64,000 bases of DNA from Apostichopus japonicus (taxonomy: Eukaryota > Echinodermata > Holothuroidea > Aspidochirotida > Stichopodidae). The notes under the pieces are model-generated. The model was not told the origin of the DNA, searched no databases, and saw only the letters and a list, made by a program, of their open reading frames with translations. This document shows positions 1-22,017 of this stretch, piece after piece (position 1 is the stretch's first letter; each line of letters begins with the position of its first letter). The stretch spans positions 18,889,999 to 18,953,998 of the forward strand of contig NC_092565.1 of NCBI RefSeq assembly GCF_037975245.1. The letters run 5' to 3'. Both the position numbers and the translations under genes were made by a program.

Positions 1-492
1 GCATGAGAAATTAAAATAGAGATGCAAGCATTAGCTTTGAGAAAACTTGTTAAAACTGTTAAATATTTCTATTAAAGCATGCTCTGGCCAAATACAGGTT
101 TAGGTATCTACAATGAAATGGATGTATGACAATTTAGTTGTACAGTAGTTTATTTCATGAATGCTCTCAATTGTTTTGTTTGCTTAACAATAATTACTTG
201 AATCAGCTTGTGCTGAAAATCACAACAATTGCCCAAAGTTTCTAACATTGACAAAATAGTAAAAGTAATGGTTTAAATATCCACCAAAAGCTGTGCGCAT
301 GTGATAATGAACGCTGGTTCCTAAGCAACTGGTATTGTATTAACATCAGTTTTGTTGCATACGCAACAAGCAGTACGCCATCTGCATAACGTCAATGCAT
401 CAAATGCTCACTAACATGTCAAGGTTATTGTTGCAAACTAAAATTTAATATCTGCTTCAGAACAAAATCTGAATATGATTTTCTAAACAAAC

Positions 493-1330
493 CTTTATAT
501 TTTTGCCAGCTTTACCAATAACAATAACCATCTCAACTTCCCAGTCAAGTTCCTCTGTCTCATCAGGATACCTAATGTCATCTTTTGGTCCAATGATACA
601 GCTAGCAAATTTGTTAAATACAAGTGGTTCTTTTGGTACTGGCTGATTTTGTTCCTCGCAATGGTCCACATAGTTCATTCCGATGCAAAGGACTTTCTCA
701 GGGTCTGTGATTGGAGCCAGTATCTTGATGCTATTTCTAGCGAGTACATTTTCAGTAGATACGGATAACCTGCCAAAACAAAATAAATATACAGTACTAA
801 ATAATCCATACAGACCATGCATTGATGAATCAAAGAAGGTGATTTTTAAACAAGGTTATGTATGGTTCAATTATATTGTGCTTGATCAATCATAATTTAA
901 ATGCGAACATACAGTATACTGTTGTAGGTAATTCCATTTTTTTCTGGGTATAGTGTTATTACTATTGAAAGATCTGAATAATTTTATGACAAACTAAGTT
1001 ACTTTAATCTAGATCCATGATCCAAGTAAATAACTTACTTTATACTTACTCTTTAGCTCTCTTCATCAGAGCTTCACCACCTTTCAAGAAGCCCACCATG
1101 TTACTTGGCATCTCAGGATCAACAGAGAGATCAACCACATCACCATTCACCCCTTGCTCCACACCAATCTTTCTCTCACCATTTTTCTCAAATTGGACGA
1201 GTCTCATGTTGTAAAATGGACGAAAACCAATTGACCACTTGCCCAGCCGTTTTTCAATCCCCGAAAACAATGTTTGGCTGAGCTTAGTCTTGCAGCCTAC
1301 GTTCAGGACCTGTCGAAATTGCTGCATCAC
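493..1330 (-). CDS. FAHD2: FAHD2-type fumarylacetoacetate hydrolase domain protein, 5' part (partial)
   Basis: Two coding exons are visible, 1330-1050 and 769-493, spliced through GT-AG in phase (281 nt then 277 nt, 185 codons plus a completed codon boundary). The remaining exons lie beyond base 1 and are missing. The first about 40 residues, starting MMQQF, are basic and look like a mitochondrial presequence. They are followed by NMRLVQFEKNG, which matches the start of the mature part of human FAHD2A/B. Exon 2 carries GMNYVDHCEEQN, VPKEP and DWEVEMVIVIGK. The E-x-E pair in WEVE corresponds to metal ligands of the FAH fold. Family members bind a divalent metal and act on oxaloacetate-like or acylpyruvate substrates, but the substrate of FAHD2 is not settled. 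The start at 1330 is the first of two adjacent Met codons. The gene is head-to-head with MED28, 682 bp away. Confidence 0.9.
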
Positions 1331-2012
1331 ATGAGTATGCAGGCATTAGCTAGGCTATACGGACTTCCTTTACAGGGGGCGGGTATGATTCGTGGTACAA
1401 GGTCTGCAAATACAATGCTGATAACAATCTGAGTAAATCGTACCAGTTGTCTTGTTGTGATGTCGAACGCGATTGGTGACTGTAAAATGTACGATCATGT
1501 CCTTTTAGTCGAAGGTCGTTTTATATCATTCGAAAATAGTTTGGCGTCGAGTTTAAAAATGGTAGTATATTTACCTAAGTAGGCTAAATGAAAATATTAA
1601 AGGAAACCGTAGTCCGTGACGACAAACTGACATTTTTGGTTTCTGCTGCCGTGGGCAAACCTTTCCATCGGCATTGACTTTTTTCATGTGATCATCTTTG
1701 ATGTGACCTTTGTCCTCTACGAAAACAAGTTGGCAAAGAAACTATTTTGGCTAACATTAACAACAGAAAAGCATATATAAGAATGAGAGTTTTTGTTTTA
1801 CGTCCCTTCGAGAGAAAAAAAAGTTGGTAAAGTATTAAATACATATGCATGTTCTTTCTCTGAAAGACTTGTACTATGATAGCATCCAAAATTCGAAGCA
1901 TCTAGCAAGATAGTTTAGCTACTGATCTGTACACTAACGTTAGTGTACAGAGCAGTGAGTGTAGCGTCTTTGATTTGATCACACTGGTTACTCATCATCG
2001 AGAACAATAAAC
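1331..2012. promoter_or_regulatory. Shared intergenic region between divergent FAHD2 and MED28
   Basis: This 682-bp gap separates two start codons that point away from each other, so it should hold both promoters and both 5' UTRs. It has more CpG than the surrounding introns. A short palindrome at about 1931-1949 (two inverted copies of CTAACGTTAG-like sequence) sits near the MED28 start. I see no convincing TATA box. The bidirectional role is inferred only from gene orientation. Confidence 0.5.
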
Positions 2013-5000
2013 ATGGCAGCCACTTCTGGAAATGAGAAACATCTTGTTGACGAACTAGAAAACGCATTCAAAGTGAGTTTTTAAATCCATGACATGAAAC
2101 ATGTATATAATGAATCAAGTATGCTAAGGAAGACATGTGTTATGTATATATCACAGAAGAAGTGCCAAGCGTGCTATTTTGTTTTTCGCGTAACCCATTC
2201 ATGTACTCTAGCGATAAGGTGAAAAGGTTTCTCACGCATATTTTGTGTGCTACTGCTAGTAGTAGTAGCATGGTGGGCTCATAATTGACGCACTTAAGGA
2301 TTGGATTGACGATGTCGGTCAACATAAAATCAAAATCACTCAACTGCATGCACTTTTCATATGTGTAGTTCCTTAGAAATGTAATGATCTCAAAATATTT
2401 ATTGTTCTGTGCTTACGCAACGTACAATTGAGAAGAATTTGACCACAAAATGTCTGCTGTGTCAAGTTCTTTCATACCCCTAAATTGACACATGCGTCGA
2501 TAAGCTAACTGTATTGTAGGCCTAAGTATACATCCATTGACTTTGGATGCCGTTTGCTGTGCTCTGAACCTCTAAGCTTAGACAGGTCAGGTCCCAGAGA
2601 GAAGTGGTATCATTTTGTAGTAATTTTGGTTATTTTTAGTGAGTAAGATTTCCAAATGTCCAAAAAATGTGTAAAACTGGGGGGAGGGTGTTAAAAGCTT
2701 AAAAAATACCACAATTTGGTCAGCAAATAGCTGAAATGGATTCAAACTCATAAAATATGTAATTCTGCTTGACTGCAAAAAGTTTAGGTGGCCTTCAGTA
2801 TCCTTGCTAGTAATAATTGAAGGTGCGTCAATTACGGGGGTGCGTCAATTACGAAGCCTTTACTATACTACTACTAGTACTACTGACATCTGAAGGCCTT
2901 GGTTAGGCCTAATTAATAGTAGTAATAAGTAATAGTAAAGGCTTCATTATTGACGCACCTTCGTAATTTACGCACCTTCAAATATTACTAGCAACGATAC
3001 AGCCGTCAACCTAAACTTTGTGCAGTCAAGCATGAGTTTGAATCCATATCAGCTATATTTGCCTACCAAATTGTGTTTTTTTAGTTTTTTTAACACCCTC
3101 CCCCCAGATTTGCACTTTTTTTGGCATTTAGAAATCTTACACCCTAAAAATAACCAACATTACCTCAATATGATACCACTACTCTCTGGGTGAGTTTAGA
3201 GTTAGAGGCTCAGAGCATAGCAAACAGCATCAAAAGTCGACGGATGTATACTAAGGCCTACACTACAGTTAGCTTATCGACGAATGTGTCAATTTAGGGG
3301 TATGAAAGAACTTGACACGGCAGACATTTTGTGGACAAATTCTGCTCAAATGTGTCAATTTAGGGGTATGAAAGAACAGGGCAGACATTTTGTGGTCAAA
3401 TTCTGCTCAATTGTACGTTGTGTAAGCACAAAACAATAAATATTTTGGAATCATTGGATTTCTGAGGAACTATACATACAAAAAATGCATACAGTTGAGT
3501 GATTTGGATTTTTCCTTGATAGACATCGTTGATCAAATCCTTAAGCGCATCAACTATGAGCCCACCATGCTACTAGTAGTACAACTAACTAGTGTTTAAA
3601 TTACAATGCTTAAGTTTCAGTTAGTAGTAGTGCCATTTGTCCAACCACAACATGCAAATAAAACTTAAAATAATAATGCCTATCCAGTTCATCATTTAAA
3701 AATATTTATACAAAATAGCTTTAGACTAGTCTAACTTAGCTCAAGATTACTAGTCTTAGTCTTATTTTATTCCATAGCTAACTTTAAAAGAACATTCCAG
3801 ATCAAAATTTTGTTTTGATATGTTAGAGAGTAACATAATCTAAGTATTCTGGTAAAATTTGCATTCCATTCATATGTACCGTTTTTTCTTGACAGTTGAA
3901 GTTATCTAATATTCTACCAAAAGTGAATTTGAAGCTAACTTTAAAAGAACATTCCAGATCAAAATTTTGTTTGATATGTTACAGAGTAACATAATCTAAG
4001 TATTCTGGTAAAATTTGCATTCCATTCATATGTACCGTTTTTCCTTGACAGTTGAAGTTATCTAATATTCTACCAAAAGTGAATTTGAAGCAAACAGGTG
4101 TGATGTCGTAGTTGCACACTGACAAATAATGTTTTGTTTTTTTCAGTCCATTGAATTGATTTGACCATGGATTGGATAGGGTTACTAGTTTATTTAGAGG
4201 GTATGTGAAGTTTATAAAATACCAATACCTATGGTACATTCACATTATGAATGCATCCAATTGTGGAGTATAAAATTAGCCGTAAATTTTTAAGGTAAAC
4301 AAAGCATTATTTATCAATGTGCAACAACTATGTCACAGACTATCTACAAACTAGTGTTTACACGGGTCCAAAAATCGGTAACCGGGTACCCAAGAGTCGT
4401 TACCCGTCGGGTATCCGGGTACCCGGAAAAATTTGTTTACCCTCGTGTATCACGATTTTCAAGAAATGACATATTGGATGCTATCATAAATGAATCATAT
4501 TCTCTACTGACAATGTTTTCATGTTCAAACACGTAGGTGTAAGATAAGGTATATGACCTTCCTCAATAATTTCTATTTGCTATTGTTTCCTTCATTAACT
4601 TGTTAATAACTTCATATAATTAACATTACTACTAACATCGCATTTTCCATCGATGCTTATGCATGCTCTCCACGTCTATTGATCACACCATATAAATATC
4701 CAATTTAGCTCTTAAACAGTTGTTACTACTATGCAGGCCCAGGGTTCGCATTAGCCGCGAGATTGCGCAATTCGCGCAATTTGATCGCATTTGGAATAAA
4801 CGATAAGTAAACAGCCACTTGCGATTATTATTTTTTAGTTATCCCGTCCAAAATCCGTAAACATCTCGTAAAATTCCTTGTCAGCCTTTCCTTCCATGAA
4901 ATAAACAAATGAATAAATAATAATTTCTTCCACATGGTAGCCTAACACCACACTAAGTCAATTAGAAATCTAGCTAGGCCTAACCATCTGTTTATTTGCT

Positions 5001-8000
5001 GAAATTGTGACGCAGTTATAAGATATCCATGGATATTTTCATTATTGCTGTTACGTTCGACCACATGGTTGCCTAACACCACACTAAGTCAATTGGAGAA
5101 ATCTAGCCTATACCGCTGAAATTGTGACGCAGTTATAAGATATCCATGGAATACCTTCGTTATTGCTGTTATCTTCGACCACATGGTAGCCTAACACCAC
5201 ACTAAGTCAATGGGAAATCTGCCTAACCGTCGATTTTTTTTTTTTTCAATCACACTTTGCGTAGGATTCGGGTAATAAATTAGGACCCGGGTAGTATCGC
5301 GTCAGGCGGGTACCCGGGTACCCCGGATAACCCGTGCAAACACTACTACAAACTATCACAGACCTCTCCCCACACCCCAAATGAATAGTCCTTTTTCATT
5401 TGACTAACTTGACAGTTTCTAGATACCCTATGCCATGCCTTCATGAAAATTAAAACCAAATACAGTACTCATTATTTAACTATATTTTAACAGTTACCCA
5501 GCCCACCCTTGATGCTTGTGTACTTTGCTAAATACTGATTACCTTTTCTGTTTTTTTTAATGCAAGGGATGCTATGCTGCTCTTGTATCTCAGGACAATG
5601 TCAACTTACAAGGAACAGACCAAGAAGAGTCCAAAGCAGGTATGCTGGTTCAATTTAACTTTGCATTGTCACTAAATTCACATATACTGTGACAAACATG
5701 TATCTGCTCTACTAGCAATACTCATAGAATTTAACTGCAGATGCCAAGTCTGAATATACTTTTAGTTCTGATGTTTTTAGCACAATGCTACAGTAAAATT
5801 TAAAAAGAGGCTAGGCATAAAGTTTTAACAGCAAGACAGAGGAACATCAGTTTAATATTTTGACTATAACAATTATAACTAATAACTAGTCTTATGAAGC
5901 GCAGACTCCAAAAAATGAGGGTGCTGACTGTAAAAAACTAATAGAGTTGAGAGAAAAGAAAAGTTTTAAGACAGCGCTTGAATTAAATAATAGAATCTTA
6001 AGACCTAATTTCAACCGGGAGGGAATTCCATAAAAGTGGTGCAGCATTTAGAAAGCTACAGTCACCGAAAGATCTTGTAAGTGACATTGGAACCTGAAAT
6101 TTATATTAGGAGCGGATTGATCTACATTTAGCTTGCTGATGTAAGAGAACATTAAGGTACAGTAGGTTGGGGTACCAGTTTTAATGAAACGAAAAACTAG
6201 AATGAGGATTGTATAGTTTAATATGTTCTGACTCAAGTCCTGTACAGGTATGAATGTCCTCTGCACTCTCACTCTGCTGTGCCTAGGCTACCATGGATTG
6301 AAATTGTAACCTTTTTATCACTGTACAGTGTACACCCTCTAGACCTGTCAAATGACATTGCTACTCATTCAAACAATAATAATACATCATATTTATATAG
6401 CGCCAAACAAACTATGAAATAATTCTTATGGCGCTTAACAATAGTTACAACATGTATGTTTTAGTAGAAAGATATGTTTTGAGAACCGATTTGAAACCAT
6501 TCACAGTCTTGCACATTTTAACATGTTCTGTAAGTGAGTTCCACAAGTAAGGAGCATGATATGAGAACGTTCTTGAGCCATAAGTCTGTGTTTTAAACCT
6601 AGGCATGCGAGGAATTAGAATTAGAGCAGAGTGATTGTGTGGATATCGGCCGATATTGAAACAAATTAGTTGAAACATTAGTTGAAGAGTTGAAAAAATC
6701 TACCACCCAAGGTGCCTAGTCCAAGTGCTTTTGGCATACTGTGTTGTGGTGAATATATGATTTCGTATATGTTTTGCTAACATTATGTAATTTGTATGAA
6801 TTTATGTAAAGTTTAGTGTCTACATGTCCATGTGAGTGACAGTTAATTTGCATTGTAAGGTTAGCAAAACTTTCAATCTTTTCTAGATGTCAGCCAAGCA
6901 ATTCAACACTTCCTGGATTCTGCTAAGCAGCTAGAGGGGTACTTCCTACAGAAGCAAATGATGTTTTCCATCGCTAGGCCTGAAGAAGCCATCAAAGAGG
7001 TAAGTTAATCCCAAAAGTATTCAGTAATGGTAGATTTATTGTAGTCCCAATCATATTTTAAGTTTAACTATTTTTAAAACAAAAGTTGGTTCCTGTTTAC
7101 TAGCGGTGGTGATGAATACCAGTTTTACCTATATTGGTGTGGTATGAAATCATATTTTAGATTTAACCTCACATTCGCCAACCATTGTATGAAAGTTATA
7201 CCATGAAGACTAGGTACATTGTGACATGTGTGTAAGTGGCAGAACACTCTCTTTATAAACCTACGGTATGAATAACGAAAATGTCATTCAAAATTTCGCA
7301 ATAGATCTTGGCAAAATCCACTGAATTGCATATAAGAAAAGACAGAAATTTCTGCTGCTCACATTCAGCAGAGAATTTAAAACCATAGCATACAAGGTCA
7401 CTGATTACAATTATCTGGGAAATGTTATGAACTTGTTCTAATTTGCCCCAAAATGGCTCCAAAGAATTAAATCAGCTATTGAAATGATTTTCATTAATAT
7501 TTTGAGGCTGTTTGAAACTTTTACACCCATACCAATGTAGGTCATGTGCTTGACAAGCAAAGTTTCATTTCAAAGAGAGCAATATTAATTATTGGAAACT
7601 TTGAAATTTACGGGTTTTGGTGTTAATGCATTTTATCTTGCTATGAAAAGTGTGTGGACAACAAGCTGAACATTTAAAGTTAAATAAAAACCATTAAGAG
7701 GATCATTTATGTTCATTTGGCATTTACTCTATAATTTTGGCACAATCACAGACCAAAGTGAAAAAAGGTTCCTTAATGTACAGTCCACTTACATTATAAG
7801 GACACCTCAAGGTAACACAACATATTCATTCAAGATTAAAATTTGAAGCAAGTTTTCCTTGAATTAATCAGTGACTACAGTTGTAATCTCTCAGTTTAAC
7901 TCTGTGACTGGTCTGTTATTGACGTCAAGAATATATTATAAGTGTCGATGTGGCACGTAGAAATTGTTTGCTTACAATAATCAACAACTGTGATTGTTAC

Positions 8001-8566
8001 ATCATCTGGATATTTCTTGGATTCACAACAGAGATGTGCTGTTTTACAATGTGATTGATAATGATCTCCATAGTATAAACAATTCATGGTCATGAATCCA
8101 TGGCACATTTCGAGATATCAAAGTAATCTAAATTCATGCATCCTGTACTGAATAAAACAATATAGCCTATTGTTTCTAGGCAGATATCCAATGTTCTCTG
8201 AGCTTCATTTTCTTTAATCATAATCTTGATGATTATAACAGTAATATCATTTTTCACTTTTTTTAGGATATTGAAGAACTGAAGTCAGAACTTGCAAGGA
8301 AAGATGCCTTGATTCAGAAGCACCAGGCAAAAGTTGACCGATGGATCCAGACACTGTCTTTGGCACCGCAGACTCCACCTGGTGGAGTCAGCCATCTTCA
8401 GAGCCAAGCTCGACACACTCCACAGGTCGGAATGCATTCTCCCTCTGCTGGTTATTCAGGCAAAGCTTCTCCGAGGGCTGGATCATCCGGTGCTCCTCTT
8501 AATAGTCCATTAGCCCATCTAGAAAAAGCAACGTCAAGTCTTTCCGCATCCTTTGAAAGGAGATGA
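2013..8566 (+). CDS. MED28: Mediator complex subunit 28 (MED28)
   Basis: Four coding exons, 2013-2072, 5567-5639, 6887-6999 and 8267-8566, join in phase to 181 codons plus stop; human MED28 has 178 residues. The start MAATSG follows AACA-ATGG, a good context. Conserved blocks are LVDELENAF, ALVSQDNV, GTDQEES, QAIQHFLDSAKQLEGYFLQKQM, RPEEAIKEDIEELKSELARKDALIQKHQ. The last runs form the helical coiled-coil core through which MED28 sits in the Mediator head module, bridging gene-specific activators and RNA polymerase II in the nucleus. The C-terminal about 70 residues are Ser/Pro/Gly-rich and low in conservation, ending in a short helix like the human tail (LAHLEKATSSLSASFERR). Intron 1 (3.5 kb) hosts a fold-back element and a hAT element. 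Introns are otherwise standard GT-AG. Confidence 0.95.
2251..3583. mobile_element. Fold-back (long inverted repeat) element, about 1.33 kb
   Basis: The left arm (about 2251-2866) is the reverse complement, with divergence and small indels, of the right arm (about 2935-3583). The loop between them is only about 68 bp. Matching landmarks are the outer ends (TAGTAGCATGGTGGGCTC against GAGCCCACCATGCTA), a G-run/C-run pair at 2680 and 3100, and GTGCGTCAATTACG near the centre. The right arm has an extra tandem copy of about 65 bp (3287-3410) absent from the left. There is no coding sequence. The structure resembles fold-back elements known from sea urchins (TU family), but I cannot show relationship. 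It lies in MED28 intron 1. Confidence 0.8.
3778..4090. repeat. Direct tandem duplication, two copies of about 157 bp
   Basis: Copy 1 is 3778-3934 and copy 2 is 3935-4090. They abut and differ at only a few positions (for example one T fewer in the TTTTG run, GTTAGAGAG against GTTACAGAG, and TTTTTTCTTG against TTTTTCCTTG). Such high identity suggests a recent unequal exchange or replication slippage. It is intronic in MED28 and I see no function. Confidence 0.9.
4352..5345. mobile_element. Non-autonomous hAT element (MITE), 994 bp, with 8-bp target duplication
   Basis: The element begins TAGTGTTTACACGGGT and ends with the inverted counterpart ACCCGTGCAAACACTA. GGGTACCCGG-type motifs lie just inside both ends. 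The flanks are identical 8-bp direct repeats, CTACAAAC at 4344-4351 and 5346-5353, the size hAT transposases generate. There is no transposase ORF. Inside is a 2.5-copy tandem repeat (copies starting 4930, 5061 and 5179; periods 131 and 118 bp). Perfect flanks argue for an insertion young enough not to have decayed. It lies in MED28 intron 1. Confidence 0.88.
4930..5230. repeat. Internal tandem repeat of the hAT element (about 2.5 copies)
   Basis: Each copy starts CCACATGGTAGCCTAACACC, continues through ACTAAGTCAAT and GACGCAGTTATAAGATATCC, and ends with ATTGCTGTTA near a CTTCGA. Copies begin at 4930, 5061 and 5179; the last is truncated. Copies differ by about 10%, so the array is older than the 157-bp duplication upstream. 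Confidence 0.8.
5895..6290 (+). repeat. Interspersed repeat remnant, family not assigned
   Basis: The stretch with AGTTTTAAGACAGCGC, GGGAATTCCATAAAAGTGG, GAAAGCTACAGTCACC and GGTTGGGGTACCAG resembles a decayed repeat seen widely in marine deuterostome genomes, often next to CR1/L2-type LINE 3' ends. That similarity is from memory and could not be checked. All reading frames are broken. It lies in MED28 intron 2. Confidence 0.35.
6378..6678 (-). mobile_element. 5'-truncated non-LTR retrotransposon (LINE) 3' end
   Basis: On the minus strand an open stretch (6678-6445) encodes a peptide with the pattern R-x-KT-x-TYGSRTFSYHAPYLWNSLTEHVK...TVNGFKS-x-LKTYL. This is the classic C-terminal tail that follows the reverse transcriptase of CR1/L2/Rex-like LINEs. 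It runs into a stop and a short 3' UTR (6444-6378) containing an inverted repeat around GGCGCTATATAAAT and ending in a TATTATTATT run, as LINE 3' ends do. Everything upstream of the RT tail is missing, as expected from 5' truncation during reverse transcription. It lies in MED28 intron 2. Confidence 0.75.
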
Positions 8567-8861
8567 CAAGGATGGAGTTCAGACTTGCCAGGGTTTTTTC
8601 GCTTCTCAGGGAGTATCAGTTTGCTGGTGTCGGTCGTCTCAGTAGAAGAGAGGAACTAGAGTACCTGGAGAGGTTTGTGATTCTTATGCCAAACTGAAAA
8701 GCGCATTCATGACAGCAGATGAAAAGATAGGGTCACGACCTCTGTGGTACTCAAGGTTGCACGACATTGTGAGGATGCTTTCAGGCTAAGGGCTGAAATT
8801 ATGATGGGTACATTTGTTTAGAAATAATTTGTAGTACTGTTGCTAAAATAGTTAACAAGTT

Positions 8862-8938
8862 TATGTGTAGAGCATATATGTTTGCTCATGTGTAGAGCAT
8901 ATATGTGCTTGCTCATATGTAGAGCATATGTGCTTGTT
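8862..8938. repeat. Small tandem repeat, three copies of about 26 bp
   Basis: Three imperfect copies of ATGTGTAGAGCATATATG followed by a TTGCTC-like tail begin near 8862, 8888 and 8914, in the likely MED28 3' UTR. Confidence 0.8.
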
Positions 8939-10830
8939 TCGAGCACTACTTGAACTTAACTACCAGTCTTATCTGGATGAGTCGTCATTGTAATTATCTG
9001 CAACGACTGTCATTAGTAGAACAAACGTTATGATATTTGCATCACCATGCTACATTGAAAAACTTATTTGTCTGACGTGTAACATATGGGTTAGACGTTT
9101 GTTTATCACAGCACAGAAGTTGACTGGAGTGCAAAATTATTTCCATGGTTACCAGAGAATGAAAGCTTACAAAATTACCAGGAAGTACAGGCATTGAACT
9201 GTGAGAAATTTTAACATTTCAGCCTGCTGGTAAACCCTCTGACAATATGTAAAAGTTAGCTGTTATCATGTGTTATTTTACTAGATCTGTTATGGTCTAA
9301 GTTTACATCCTAAGATTCATACGCATGTGTAAAGTGAGGGGGGGGGGCATGAGCATCTGTCCGGGAAAAACATTTACTCGTGGGAAATAACAGTCAGTCT
9401 GGGGACCCTTTCAAACTCATAAAAAACTTATCAGCACATCCCATTGCATTTAGACCTAATATATTGTCTAAATAAGCCTCAGAATTAATCATTTGATCTC
9501 TAAACTTTGAATTTAGGGGGGGGGGGGCGGACTCCAAACACCCTGCAAGGGAGTCATATTCAACAACCCCACTACCTACTGTAACTCCTCGTAAAATTTT
9601 GGATCTATCTACAGCCTGTCTATAAAGGTTCATGCCCCTACCTGAGTCAGTCGGAAATTTTAATCCCCTCCCCCTCCTCCATCTTTGAAATCCTGTATGT
9701 GCACCCCACATCTTAGATTAGTGGAATTTCAGGGGGTAAATTTCTTTTCATTTCTGAAGTATTTTTCTCTTTATTGTTTACAAAAGCTGGGGTAATATTT
9801 AGGGATGCTTCCACAAAGAGTTAATACAAGACAGCTAATGACCTGAGGCAAAGGTTTCACAAGTTGCTACAATAAATACATTGATAAAGTCATTATAACT
9901 ACGTTATTTTCAAATAACACAAAGATGAAATAAAAACATGTACAATTTATCCAGTTGTATTAAACATCTCTTCTTTCTTGCTTTACATCCATAATCAGAA
10001 ATTTACAGATTGTACGCAAGAATGATGATTTTTTCTCTCAAAGTATTAACAGACATCCTCCCACCCACACAAGTTCCCTACCTACTCCCATGGGGTCCAC
10101 ATCATGTCATCTGCTGTCTCTCACTAAAATATCCATAAGAATACAGGCAAAATCTGTAGTACCTCAACAGGCTATTATTTAGCCCTGTCCAAGCCTTTTG
10201 CTACTCATGATTCTTGAAAGTCAAACCAAATGTCACTCTAATTTCACAAAATAAAATGAAATTACTGCAATAATGACTAGAAATGACACATTGCATTGAT
10301 ATACTTGAAGGAGGGCTTTGGTGTATCCGTCTTACAAGTTTGAGCATGGTCACGTGTGATGTAATTGTCAACTGATGTATTCCAAATTTTTGATGAATTC
10401 CGAAGAAAGCATTTTGTCAGTTTCTGCAATATGTCTAGATATTAACCCATGTGAGTCTATCCTTTCATTCTGCGAACATTGATTGATATGTTATCGATGT
10501 CAATCTGTTTAGAAGGGGGAAAATATTTCCCCACCTACAGAGAGGAGAGGGGAACAAAGGCTGCAATATCATTGTTACAATTCTAATCAATCTTAAGGGG
10601 TTGGTATATATCTTAACAACACAAAAATATTTGTATCTTTCTAAACCTGTCATTTTGACCTGCCTCCTACACAGCACTTTCCATGGTTGGATCTTTTGGA
10701 GTTAAGACCTTTCCCTTCTGAGATAACACCTTATTGAAGACCAAGAGGTACAATTGTACTTCTATCCACTGTTCTGTTAGTAATACACAATGTCACTTTC
10801 AATTCATTCGCTGGGCTGTTATATTATATC

Positions 10831-10888
10831 ATTAATTTTGATCAGTATTAATTTTGATCAGTACTGATTCATTAATTTTGATCAGTAC
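10831..10888. repeat. Small tandem repeat, three copies of ATTAATTTTGATCAGTA
   Basis: Copies start at 10831, 10848 and 10871; the third is displaced by a short spacer. Each contains the palindrome TGATCA. It lies just beyond the LAP3 stop codon, within its likely 3' UTR. Confidence 0.8.
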
Positions 10889-11032
10889 CTCTGGTAGCAT
10901 TGGATACTATTTCTTTTCTTGCTGAAGCTATAGCAATGTTCTAAACATATTTGGCAAGTTAAACTACATTGAGAATGGCCATCCAGATGCTGCAGATCAG
11001 CATTGTAACAGTAAACTTTGGAAGGTCCTCGC

Positions 11033-22017
<10,985 letters not shown>

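Larger units (their letters stand above)
8567..11032. other. Convergent 3' flanks of MED28 and LAP3, no further gene seen
   Basis: This region lies between the MED28 stop (8566) and the LAP3 stop (11033, other strand). It should contain both 3' UTRs. Candidate poly(A) signals are AATAAA at 9871 and 9929 for MED28, and TTTATT at 9770 (AATAAA on the minus strand) for LAP3. If those are used, the two 3' UTRs overlap tail-to-tail. It contains G-runs at about 9339 and 9516 and two small tandem repeats, listed separately. Confidence 0.5.

Noticed and set aside
2140-2349. Minus-strand ORF as a gene
   Set aside because: It falls at the end of the fold-back arm and its counterpart in the other arm is broken.
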